NCBI GenBank assembly: GCA_964422365.1
Contig: CAYRAV010000001.1
Location: 1 to 64,000, forward strand
From: CAYRAV01 sp964422365
GTDB lineage: Bacteria; Bacillota; Clostridia; Lachnospirales; Lachnospiraceae
Direction of reading: 5' to 3'
DNA: 64,000 nucleotides
The notes beneath the pieces are model-generated. The model ran no database searches, had not been told where the DNA came from, and saw nothing but the letters and a program-made list of their open reading frames with translations. This document shows positions 9,041-17,729 of the stretch, in pieces (positions within the stretch are counted from its first letter, which is position 1; the number at the start of each line of letters is the position of its first letter). The translations under genes were made by a program, and so were the position numbers.

Positions 9041-9214
9041 CTTTATCATTTCCACAATTGAATATTTTCATTATATCATTTTTACCATAAATGTCAATTG
9101 CATTTTGTTAAACTTCACACAATTATCAATTTATTTCCCCCTTCTCTTTCTAAATTCTTTACAATTAATTCTACATTGCAGATTCAATGATACAACTTTG
9201 TATCATTTATAAAA

Positions 9215-9261
9215 TATAATAAAATACTATCCAATTGGTATTTTTTCCTAAATTGAATAGT
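9215..9261 (-). terminator. Likely tpiA terminator
   Basis: On the minus strand ACTATTCAATT pairs with AATTGGATAGT (one G-T pair) and is followed by the T-rich stretch ATTTTATTATATTTTA. It lies about 50 nt after tpiA. Confidence 0.6.
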
Positions 9262-9311
9262 CTTTTATTATATTTTGATGATTTTATTGTGTAACTTTAA
9301 TAAAAATCACT

Positions 9312-10061
9312 TTATTTATTGTAATTTACGATTTTTCCAAAATCTTCCTTTAATGATGCTCCACCAACTAATCCACCATCAATATCTGCCTGTGCAAATA
9401 ACTCTGGTGCACTTGCTGCTGATACACTTCCACCATACTGAATACGGATAGCTGCAGCTGTTGCATCATCATATACTTCTGCAATACAGTCACGAATGGC
9501 TTTACACACTTCCTGTGCCTGCTCTGTTGTAGCAACTTTACCTGTTCCAATAGCCCAAATTGGTTCATATGCAATAACTGCTGTTTTAGCCTGCTCAGCA
9601 GTTACATTTAAAAATGCAATCTTAATCTGTTGACGAATAAAATCAATTGTTACTCCTTGTTCTCTCTGTTGTAAAGTTTCACCACAACAGATAATAGGTG
9701 TAATTCCATGTTCAAACGCTTTTAATACTTTTTTATTGACTGTTTCATCTGTTTCTGCAAAATATTCTCTTCTTTCTGAATGTCCAATAATAACATATTT
9801 TACTCCAATATCTGTCAACATATTAGGCGCGATTTCTCCTGTGTAAGCACCACTTTCCTCAAAGTACATATTTTCAGCACCAATCTGGATATTTGTTCCT
9901 TTTACAGTTTCAATTGCTGTAGTCAGGGAAATAGCTGGTACACAAAAAACAACATCAACATCTTCGTTAGCAACTAATGGTTTTAAAGTATTTAATAGCT
10001 CTTTTGTTTCGCTTGGAGTTTTGTTCATTTTCCAATTTCCTGCAATAATTTTCTTACGCAT
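9312..10061 (-). CDS. tpiA: Triosephosphate isomerase
   Basis: TIM interconverts dihydroxyacetone phosphate and glyceraldehyde 3-phosphate. The 249-residue protein carries the substrate lysine motif GNWKMN (residues 8-13), the electrophilic histidine in IIGHSERREYF, the catalytic glutamate in AYEPIWAIGTG and the phosphate-binding GGSVS. It follows pgk by about 95 nt and probably shares the gap-pgk-tpiA transcript, although a hairpin lies between gap and pgk. Confidence 0.97.
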   Translation of the reverse strand: MRKKIIAGNWKMNKTPSETKELLNTLKPLVANEDVDVVFCVPAISLTTAIETVKGTNIQIGAENMYFEESGAYTGEIAPNMLTDIGVKYVIIGHSERREYFAETDETVNKKVLKAFEHGITPIICCGETLQQREQGVTIDFIRQQIKIAFLNVTAEQAKTAVIAYEPIWAIGTGKVATTEQAQEVCKAIRDCIAEVYDDATAAAIRIQYGGSVSAASAPELFAQADIDGGLVGGASLKEDFGKIVNYNK

Positions 10062-10156
10062 AATTTTATTCTCCTATCTTTTTCATTATATAAAGATAAT
10101 TGCAAAAAAGCCTTTGTTACCATTTTGCAATTATCTGAATACTCTATAAATTTTTA

Positions 10157-11353
10157 TTATTTATCATTTGCTGCTACTACACCTGGTAAATCCTTTCCTT
10201 CTAAGAATTCTAAGGAAGCTCCTCCACCTGTAGAAATATGTGTCATCTTATCAGCAAATCCTAACTGGTTTGCAGCTGCGGCAGAATCTCCACCACCAAT
10301 AATTGTTGTAGCATCTATCTCAGCCATTGCTTTTGCTACTGCAATGGTACCTGCTGCAAAGTTTGACATTTCAAAGCATCCCATTGGTCCGTTCCATACT
10401 ACTGTCTTAGCTGTTTTTACTGCATTTGCATACATTTCAGCCGTTTTAGGACCGATATCTAATCCCAACCAGCCTTTTTCTAAACCTTCTACATCTGTTA
10501 CTACTTTTGTATTTGCATCATTTGCAAATTTGTCAGCAGCTACTGTATCTACAGGAATAAGCAATGTCTTTCCTTTATCTTCTGCTTTTTTCATCATATC
10601 TTTTGCATACTGAACATAATCTTCTTCGAATAAAGAATCTCCAATTTCATAGCCTTTTGCAGCTAAGAAAGTAAATGCCATACCACCACCAATAATTAAT
10701 GTATCTACTTTATCTAATAAATTTTCAATTACAGAAATCTTAGAAGATACCTTAGAACCACCTAAAATTGCTACACATGGTCTAACAGGATTATTAACTG
10801 CATTTCCTAAGAAATCGATTTCCTTTTGCATTAAGTAACCTACAACTGCTGTATCAACAAATTCTGTTACACCAACATTAGAACAGTGTGCTCTATGAGC
10901 AGTACCAAACGCATCATTTACAAATACATCACATAAAGAAGCTAATTCTTTGCTGAACGCTTCACCATTTTTTGTTTCTTCTGCTCTGTAACGTGTATTC
11001 TCAAGAAGAACTACATCTCCATCCTGCATGGCTTCTACTGCTGCTTTTGCATTTTCACCTACTACAGTATCATCCGCTGCAAATTTTACAGGCTGTCCTA
11101 ATAATTCTGCCATTCTTACAGCAACTGGTGCCAAAGATAACTCTGGCTTTGGCTCGCCCTTTGGTTTACCTAAGTGAGAACAAAGAATCACTTTTCCTCC
11201 ATCTGCAATTAACTTTTTAATTGTAGGAAGTGCAGCTACAAGACGATTCTCATCTGTAATCTTTCCATCAGCAAGAGGTACATTAAAATCACATCTTACT
11301 AAAACTCTTTTTCCTTTTACATTAATATCATCAACTGATTTTTTGTTTAACAT
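10157..11353 (-). CDS. pgk: Phosphoglycerate kinase
   Basis: PGK makes ATP from 1,3-bisphosphoglycerate. The 398-residue length is standard. The N-terminal substrate motif VLVRCDFNVPL, the arginine motif LLENTRYR, the nucleotide-binding hinge and the C-terminal GGGDSAAA and STGGGASLEFLEGK are all present. It is the second gene of the gap-pgk-tpiA cluster. Confidence 0.97.
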   Translation of the reverse strand: MLNKKSVDDINVKGKRVLVRCDFNVPLADGKITDENRLVAALPTIKKLIADGGKVILCSHLGKPKGEPKPELSLAPVAVRMAELLGQPVKFAADDTVVGENAKAAVEAMQDGDVVLLENTRYRAEETKNGEAFSKELASLCDVFVNDAFGTAHRAHCSNVGVTEFVDTAVVGYLMQKEIDFLGNAVNNPVRPCVAILGGSKVSSKISVIENLLDKVDTLIIGGGMAFTFLAAKGYEIGDSLFEEDYVQYAKDMMKKAEDKGKTLLIPVDTVAADKFANDANTKVVTDVEGLEKGWLGLDIGPKTAEMYANAVKTAKTVVWNGPMGCFEMSNFAAGTIAVAKAMAEIDATTIIGGGDSAAAANQLGFADKMTHISTGGGASLEFLEGKDLPGVVAANDK

Positions 11354-11544
11354 GGGTTAAACTCCTTTCAAAATTTATTTCAAATATTAAAAATATTCTC
11401 TCATATTCTATTTTACAGTCACGATACAGTTACAGTCCAGGCTGTATTGCGCATCTGCCTTATTGAAATTGTTATACAATTTGCTTTATTGAATAAGCTT
11501 TTATATGCAGATTGTGCAATGTTTTTTCTGTGTGACTAAATTGT

Positions 11545-11578
11545 AATAAGGTCCAGTCCCTAAAGACCGGACCTTATT
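11545..11578 (-). terminator. Hairpin between gap and pgk
   Basis: AATAAGGTCCGGTC pairs with GACTGGACCTTATT over 14 positions with one mismatch and a 6-nt loop. The following T-run is weak. It may partly terminate or stabilise the gap transcript so that gap is made in excess of pgk. Confidence 0.6.
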
Positions 11579-11616
11579 ATTAGGTCTATATTCCTCTAAT
11601 GCAATAGCAATTAAAA

Positions 11617-12633
11617 TTATGCTAATTCAGAGAAGTATTTAATTGTTCTTACCATCTGGCTTGTATAAGAATTTTCATTATCATACCAAGATACAACTTG
11701 TACTTCATATAAATCATCAGCTACTTTAGATACCATTGTCTGTGTTGCATCAAACAAAGATCCAAATCTCATACCTACAATATCAGAAGAAACGATTTCG
11801 TCTTCATTGTATCCGAAAGATTCATTAGCTGCTGCTTTCATAGCTGCATTGATTCCTTCAACAGTCACATCATTTCCTTTTACAACTGCTGTTAAAATTG
11901 TTGTAGATCCTGTTGGAGTTGGAACACGCTGAGCAGATCCAATTAATTTTCCATTTAATTCTGGGATAACTAAACCAATTGCTTTGGCAGCACCTGTTGA
12001 GTTAGGAACAATATTTACTGCTGCTGCACGAGATCTTCTTAAATCACCTTTTCTCTGTGGACCATCAAGTGTCATCTGATCTCCTGTATAAGCATGAATT
12101 GTACACATAATACCAGACTGAATAGCAGCATATTTGTTTAATGCATCAGCCATAGGTGCTAAACAGTTTGTTGTACAAGAAGCTGCAGAAATTACTGTAT
12201 CATCAGCTTTCAATGTATTATGGTTTACATTATAAACGATTGTAGGAAGATCATTTCCTGCTGGTGCAGAGATAACAACTTTACGAGCACCTGCTTTAAT
12301 ATGAGCAGAAGCTTTTTCTTTAGATGTATAAAAACCTGTACACTCTAATACAACATCTACTTTTAAATCTCCCCAAGGGCATTTGCTTGCATCAGCTTCA
12401 GCATAAATCTTGATTTCTTTTCCATCAACTGTAATAGAATCTTCACCTGCTGTTACTGTATCAGCTTTTTCATATTTACCTTGAGATGAGTCATATTTTA
12501 ACAAATGAGCTAACATTTTAGGACTTGTTAAATCGTTAATTGCTACTACTTCATAACCTTCTGCACCGAACATTTGTCTAAATGCAAGACGTCCAATACG
12601 TCCAAAACCATTGATTGCTACTTTTACTGCCAT
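11617..12633 (-). CDS. gap: Glyceraldehyde-3-phosphate dehydrogenase
   Basis: This NAD-dependent GAPDH (338 residues) forms 1,3-bisphosphoglycerate. The Rossmann motif NGFGRIGR opens the protein. N33-D34 in AINDLTS fits NAD preference, C153 in SAASCTTNCLAP is the catalytic cysteine, and the phosphate-binding segment HAYTGDQMTLDGPQRKGDLR is intact. An SD (AGGAGG) precedes the ATG and a strong promoter lies about 120 nt upstream. Codon choice is cleaner and the sequence slightly richer in GC than nearby genes, as expected for a highly expressed gene. Confidence 0.97.
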   Translation of the reverse strand: MAVKVAINGFGRIGRLAFRQMFGAEGYEVVAINDLTSPKMLAHLLKYDSSQGKYEKADTVTAGEDSITVDGKEIKIYAEADASKCPWGDLKVDVVLECTGFYTSKEKASAHIKAGARKVVISAPAGNDLPTIVYNVNHNTLKADDTVISAASCTTNCLAPMADALNKYAAIQSGIMCTIHAYTGDQMTLDGPQRKGDLRRSRAAAVNIVPNSTGAAKAIGLVIPELNGKLIGSAQRVPTPTGSTTILTAVVKGNDVTVEGINAAMKAAANESFGYNEDEIVSSDIVGMRFGSLFDATQTMVSKVADDLYEVQVVSWYDNENSYTSQMVRTIKYFSELA

Positions 12634-12751
12634 GATTATAATTCCTCCTAAAAATAAATTTAAAATTTATAAATACTGTCTGTTTGAACAACATATACAG
12701 TAATTAAACATTTTTTCCAGATTTGGTAATCTTTCTACAAATCCATTTCTT

Positions 12752-12780
12752 ATTCTACCTAATATTGCCTAAAATATCAA
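12752..12780 (-). promoter_or_regulatory. Sigma-A promoter of gap
   Basis: On the minus strand TTGATA (12780-12775), a 17-bp spacer and TAGAAT (12757-12752) precede gap by about 120 nt. Confidence 0.7.
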
Positions 12781-12926
12781 GAGTAATTTGAAATTTTTTT
12801 TATTTCCGTTATTTTTTCTAAAAATGAATCGAAAAACTAATATTTTCTAATCATATTTATCTATCAATTGGAACAATTCTATTATCCTATTTTAAATGGA
12901 CTTAATTCAAGCCTTATTTCCTATTA

Positions 12927-13145
12927 AGACATGCCTAAAAATTCATCTCAAAATTACATGCTCACTTTAAGTACCATCTGGACACACTACAATTCATACC
13001 ATTTGTGCTGTCAGACTTTGTCTGGTAAGGTATGCAATTTGTCCCAAATTTAATCAATGCAGCTCACCACTGTTCATAAATTTAGAACAAACATCCCACA
13101 AATTGTAATGTGCACCTTACAATAAGCAATTTTTAGACACGCTCT
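12927..13145. repeat. Family B inverted-repeat element (219 bp, diverged)
   Basis: The minus strand begins GAGCGTGTCTAAAAATTGCT and continues ATTGTAAGGTGCACATTACA, a diverged copy of the repeat at 43849 and 8999. The other end (AGACATGCCTAAAAAT) is an imperfect inverted copy. An internal pair around 13000-13045 can also fold. Confidence 0.6.
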
Positions 13146-13432
13146 GATACAACAAAAATTAAGTTTTGGAAGTTTTCACATTGAATACTTTCTGAAAATG
13201 CAGCTTCACAAACACAGGCACAATAACTACACCGATGCTTGAAAAGTAATATTGCCAGAAAAATAGCCAAATTTAGCTATTAGTTAATCTAAGAAACACT
13301 TCAACAGATAAGTTCTCTATGAACAGATAGTATACTTAACTTTTTTCATTTTATTCTAAAATCATAATTATTTATGCTATTTCCCCACTCTGTAAATAAA
13401 ATGCAGTCAGAATTCCATCTTTTGCCACTATT

Positions 13433-14872
13433 TTAAAATAACTGCTCATATAGTTTTTCATATTTTTCAGCTGATGTTTTCCATGAAAAATCTTGTTTCA
13501 TTCCTCTTTCTGCAATTTTATTCCAATCACGTTTTTTCTCAAAATATATCTTTTTTGCATAAGAAATTGTATCCATCATTTCATGGGCATTAAAATTTTT
13601 AAAAGAAAATCCATTTCCCGTATTTTGATACTCGTTATATGGTATAATGGTATCTTTCAACCCCCCAGTTTCCCGGACAATTGGCACTGTACCATATCTT
13701 AAACTCATAAGCTGACTCAATCCACAAGGCTCAAATAATGATGGCATTAAAAATGCATCACAGGCAGCATATATTTTATGTGCTCTTTCATCTGAATAAT
13801 AAATATTTGCTGAAACCCTATCATTATACTTCCATTCATAGTGCCTGAACAGATGCTCATATTTCTCTTCCCCTGTACCCAAAACTACTAATTGTACATC
13901 CTCCGCACATATTTTTTCTATCATGTAATCGATTAAATCAAATCCTTTCTGTCCTGTTAATCGCGAGATGATTCCTATCATGAATTTCTTATTATCTTTT
14001 TGCAAGCCAAGTTCTTGTTGTAGTGCTGTCTTGTTTTTGATTTTTCCTCTTCTAAAATTATCACTATTATAATTATAATAAATATTTTTATCTATCTCCG
14101 GATTATATTCATTATAATCGATTCCATTTACAATCCCAACTAACTTGCTGCCTTTTGAACACATAAGCCCATCTAAGCCTTCGCCCCCCATTGGTGTCTT
14201 AATTTCTTCCGCATAACTTTCACTAACAGTAGTAACCATATCTGCATAAACAATTCCACCCTTTAAGTAATTCGCCTCACCATAGGACTCTAACTTATCA
14301 CTTGTAAAGTACGCAGGAGATAACCCTGTCATATCCCTAACTGCCTGCAAATTCCACCTTCCCTGAAATTTCATGTTATGAATGGTAATGATCGATTTTA
14401 TTCCCTGATAAAAAGCTCCCTCTTTAAAAGTATCTTTTAAATATACAGGAATCAAACCTGTCTGCCAATCATGACAATGAATAATATCTGGACAAAAATC
14501 AATAACTGGAAGAACAGATAATACAGCCCGTGAAAAATACGCAAACTTCTCCATATCTTCATATATATTATGATACGGAGAATTGCCTGCAAAATAATAT
14601 TCATTATCTATGAAATAAAATGTGATTCCTTCGTATCTCATTTCAAAAATTCCCACATGCTGTTCCCGCCAGCCAAGTTTCATTTCAAAATGCGTTATAG
14701 GTTTCATTTTTTTTGTATATTTTTCCGAAATAGCTAAATACTTAGGCAAAATTACTCTTACATCATATTTCTTTTTGTCAAAATATTTAGGCAGTGATCC
14801 TGCCACATCTGCTAATCCTCCTGTTTTTATAAATGGATATACTTCTGATGCTGCAAATAGTATCTTCTTCAT
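13433..14872 (-). CDS. glgA: Glycogen synthase (ADP-glucose type)
   Basis: GlgA (GT5 family) extends alpha-1,4-glucan from ADP-glucose. The ADP-glucose lysine motif KTGGLADV is at residues 16-23 and the C-terminal GT-B motif FEPCGLSQL with RETGGLKDT is intact. The 479-residue length is typical. It stands alone: no glgB, glgC, glgD or glgP is adjacent, so glycogen genes are dispersed or outside the window. Confidence 0.95.
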   Translation of the reverse strand: MKKILFAASEVYPFIKTGGLADVAGSLPKYFDKKKYDVRVILPKYLAISEKYTKKMKPITHFEMKLGWREQHVGIFEMRYEGITFYFIDNEYYFAGNSPYHNIYEDMEKFAYFSRAVLSVLPVIDFCPDIIHCHDWQTGLIPVYLKDTFKEGAFYQGIKSIITIHNMKFQGRWNLQAVRDMTGLSPAYFTSDKLESYGEANYLKGGIVYADMVTTVSESYAEEIKTPMGGEGLDGLMCSKGSKLVGIVNGIDYNEYNPEIDKNIYYNYNSDNFRRGKIKNKTALQQELGLQKDNKKFMIGIISRLTGQKGFDLIDYMIEKICAEDVQLVVLGTGEEKYEHLFRHYEWKYNDRVSANIYYSDERAHKIYAACDAFLMPSLFEPCGLSQLMSLRYGTVPIVRETGGLKDTIIPYNEYQNTGNGFSFKNFNAHEMMDTISYAKKIYFEKKRDWNKIAERGMKQDFSWKTSAEKYEKLYEQLF

Positions 14873-15156
14873 TAGCCTTCCCCTCTCACACTGTAATTAC
14901 TAAATTTCATTATCATTATACACTATCTTGTCCATTAGGGAAAGGTGCTATTATCAAAATATTTCTTTCAGTATGTATATTAGTTCGTATATTATTTGTT
15001 ATGGAATCATAAATTCCAGCAATTTATATAAATTTAATTTTAGACAGCCAGACACAAAATAAGGCATACAAATACAATAATAATTCTTTGGTACACCACA
15101 TTTTTCTTATATTAAATATTTTAATGATAATAAGGGAACATCTTCTTCTTCACTAT

Positions 15157-15957
15157 TTATCCCCGCATTTTATATTCTAATCTTATCTTATCCGCAATCA
15201 AAGCCACAAATTCTGAATTTGTAGGTTTTCCTTTTCCATTACTTACTGTATAGCCAAACAAATCATCTATGGTATCCATTTTTCCCCGACTCCATGCTAC
15301 CTCAATGGCATGTCTAATCGCACGTTCTACCCTGCTCGGTGTTGTTTTATGCTGCTTTGCAATAGAAGGATATAGCATTTTTGTAATAGAATTTAACATT
15401 TCTCCATCATTTACTGACATCATAATAGCATCCCTTAGATATTGATATCCTTTAATATGAGCAGGAACACCTATTTCGTGTATGATATTTGTTACATCGC
15501 TTTCTAAATTATGTTCTTTATGTAACTCCTTATTCTCAAATATCATTCCTGTTGAAGATTCTATTAACTTCCCCTGCACATTTTTCTTAGCTTGCTTTAC
15601 TCTTGAAATTAACATATTGTTATCAAATGGTTTCATTATATAATAATCCGCACCAACTTCGAATGCCTTTTCTGTAATTTTTTCACTTCCAATTGCTGTT
15701 AAAACAATAAATGCTGTATTTTTCTTGTAATTTTGATTTCCCCGTACTCTTTCTATTACTCCTAAACCATCTAATTTAGGCATTATAATATCTAGTAGTA
15801 CAACATCAGGTTGTTTTTCTTCTATTACATTTAATGCTGCTAATCCATCCTCAGCTGTACCTACTACATTCAGTTCTAAATCCTGTAATAAAATTTCTTT
15901 CAATAACTCTAACATTTTGTTGTTATTATCCACAATAACCACATCAATCTTTACCAT
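15157..15957 (-). CDS. spo0A: Sporulation response regulator Spo0A
   Basis: Spo0A is the master regulator of sporulation entry. The receiver domain has acidic residues near D10, the phosphoacceptor D56 in DVVLLDIIMP and the conserved lysine in YIMKPFD. The C-terminal DNA-binding domain contains SRVERAIRHAIEVAWSRG, the recognition-helix region specific to Spo0A. It follows spoIVB in the order recN-spoIVB-spo0A conserved in spore formers. A candidate 0A box lies upstream (16330-16336). Confidence 0.97.
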   Translation of the reverse strand: MVKIDVVIVDNNNKMLELLKEILLQDLELNVVGTAEDGLAALNVIEEKQPDVVLLDIIMPKLDGLGVIERVRGNQNYKKNTAFIVLTAIGSEKITEKAFEVGADYYIMKPFDNNMLISRVKQAKKNVQGKLIESSTGMIFENKELHKEHNLESDVTNIIHEIGVPAHIKGYQYLRDAIMMSVNDGEMLNSITKMLYPSIAKQHKTTPSRVERAIRHAIEVAWSRGKMDTIDDLFGYTVSNGKGKPTNSEFVALIADKIRLEYKMRG

Positions 15958-16359
15958 AATAAATCCTCCCGTATTATGTTTTTAAACTTTTCATCATTTT
16001 TTCTTTTTATATAGCAATTTGCTTAATATCCATTTTTTCCCATGCAAATGATATATAAAACGGTTACTTGCATTATACTTTTATATTCTATCATTTTCAA
16101 CTTTTTTCCATCGCATTTTATGACATAAACCTATTTTTTTCTTTATTTCTTTTTTTTACTTTTTTGTGTTTTATTATTTTAGGTTTTGTATCTGAAAAAT
16201 GAATTTTCCCCCTGCTCTATATTTGTTATGACTAGCTTTTGTATTCATGTGTTTTTTCTCCAGAATTAGTATTCATGAAGTAATTTTAGCCTCAAAAAAC
16301 GATGACTTTTATCATTCAATTTGACATTTTTCGACATTCAGTAAAAATATTTTTTTATT
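15958..16359. other. spoIVB-spo0A intergenic region
   Basis: About 400 bp with no ORF. It holds the 0A-box-like site near the spoIVB end. I could not place a convincing sigma-H promoter with correct spacing. Confidence 0.5.
16330..16336 (-). promoter_or_regulatory. Candidate Spo0A-binding site (0A box)
   Basis: The minus strand reads TGTCGAA, the exact 0A-box consensus, followed by an imperfect TGTCAAA at 16327-16321. Both are about 370 nt upstream of spo0A, consistent with autoregulation. A 7-mer can occur by chance. Confidence 0.45.
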
Positions 16360-17640
16360 TTACTCTAATTGAATCATGTTTTCAATTAAAGTTCCATATC
16401 CATGAGCAGGATCCCTAACAAATACATGTGTTACTGCTCCTACTAATTTTCCATTTTGAATAATAGGGCTTCCGCTCATTCCCTGTATAATACCATTTGT
16501 CTGACTTAATAATTCTTCATCTGTAATTTTTATAACAAGACTTTTATTCGTATTTTTTGCATTCATGCGTATTTTTTCAATTTCAATTTCATATGTGCCC
16601 ACCTCATTTCCAATCTGGCATTTAATATATGCTTTCCCTTCTTTTATCTCCCTGGCAAAACCAATTGGCAATTTTTGTTCGACATTCTTTGACATCTTCT
16701 CTTTCTCTATTATACCGCTAATTCCCTGCACTGTATTTTTAGAAATTATGCCTATTTTATTTTCTTTTGCTTTATTAATATAACCTACAATCTCACCAGG
16801 AACACCATTTTCTCCTTTTACCACGTCTATTATTCCTGCATAATAAACATTACCACTTTTTATATCCATAAGCGTTCCTGTATCTACATCCGTAATTCCA
16901 TGACCCAATGCACGAAATTCTCCATTATCATCTATATACGTTAATGTTCCAATTCCTTGTGTGTTATCTCTAACCCAAATTCCTAACTTATATATACCAT
17001 CTCCAGATGAAATTGGTGTCACTGCCACTTGCACCTTTTCATTGTTTCTCAATATTGTTAACTTAATTTTTTCACCATTCGACTGTTGTACACAATCAAC
17101 AACCTCCTGCTTTGAAGTAATTTCCTTTTCATTTACTGCAAGAATATAATCTCCAGATTTTACTATATTTAAAGCTGGCTCATAATTTTCTCCATTAGAA
17201 GCAGAAACTGCACCTGTTCCCAAAATCAAGACACCATTCGTTTTTACCTCAATTCCAACTGCTAGTCCTGAAGGTATGACCTCCATTTCCTCCATAACTT
17301 GTATACTAATTTCCTTTAACTTTAAAATTCCAAATAATTTTAAATCAGCATGATATGTTCCTGTTTTCGAAGATGATATTTCAAATGGCTCTTGCATATT
17401 TACATGCACAATATCTTTATTCAACTTTTTTTCTCCATTTTGTAATACTTCAATATCTTCTGATTCAATACTCGCCTTTGCAGGCACATCAAAATTAAAA
17501 GTTCCCTTCTGATTCACTACCAATCTTAAATTATCAGGAATTTCTCTGTCCCATTTATAATAAAGCATAGCAAAAATTGCTATTATATTAACTACTAATA
17601 TTACAATTAAGCTATAACGATAACTTTTTCTTAAATTCAT
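16360..17640 (-). CDS. spoIVB: SpoIVB peptidase
   Basis: SpoIVB is the forespore-secreted serine peptidase (family S55) that triggers pro-sigma-K processing in the mother cell. After an N-terminal membrane anchor there is a PDZ domain, then the catalytic domain. That domain has a histidine in ALGHGITDVDTGT and the serine in GMSGSPIIQNGKLVGAV. The frame runs to an ATG at 17688, but that codon lies inside the hairpin that terminates recN. The ATG at 17640 follows GGGAAGTGG and gives a clean membrane start (426 residues). Confidence 0.93.
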   Translation of the reverse strand: MNLRKSYRYSLIVILVVNIIAIFAMLYYKWDREIPDNLRLVVNQKGTFNFDVPAKASIESEDIEVLQNGEKKLNKDIVHVNMQEPFEISSSKTGTYHADLKLFGILKLKEISIQVMEEMEVIPSGLAVGIEVKTNGVLILGTGAVSASNGENYEPALNIVKSGDYILAVNEKEITSKQEVVDCVQQSNGEKIKLTILRNNEKVQVAVTPISSGDGIYKLGIWVRDNTQGIGTLTYIDDNGEFRALGHGITDVDTGTLMDIKSGNVYYAGIIDVVKGENGVPGEIVGYINKAKENKIGIISKNTVQGISGIIEKEKMSKNVEQKLPIGFAREIKEGKAYIKCQIGNEVGTYEIEIEKIRMNAKNTNKSLVIKITDEELLSQTNGIIQGMSGSPIIQNGKLVGAVTHVFVRDPAHGYGTLIENMIQLE

Positions 17641-17664
17641 ACCATGCCACTTCCCATCAGATTT

Positions 17665-17705
17665 TTTACAAAATAAAAAGGTACACATCCTGTATACCTT
17701 TTATT
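17665..17705 (-). terminator. recN terminator
   Basis: On the minus strand AATAAAAGGTATACA pairs with GTGTACCTTTTTATT around a short loop and runs into TTTTG. It lies just after the recN stop, and rules out the upstream spoIVB start. Confidence 0.7.
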
Positions 17706-17729
17706 ATTGCCAATATTATTTTTTTTATT

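Larger units (their letters stand above)
8845..9311. other. Intergenic region lepB-tpiA with repeat and hairpins
   Basis: No gene is supported. It holds a half copy of the GTGTTTGAAAATTGCTTGTT repeat (8999-9040), a small hairpin (9186-9207) and the likely tpiA terminator (9215-9261). The rest is AT-rich and probably includes the lepB promoter. Confidence 0.6.
12634..13432. other. Long intergenic region gap-glgA
   Basis: Nearly 800 bp without a supported ORF on either strand. It holds the gap promoter (12752-12780) and a diverged family B repeat (12927-13145). The rest is AT-rich with no recognised RNA gene. Confidence 0.6.

Noticed and set aside
10125..10613. 162-codon plus-strand ORF opposite pgk
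   Set aside because: Antisense to a highly conserved gene and lacks an SD; a frame shadow.
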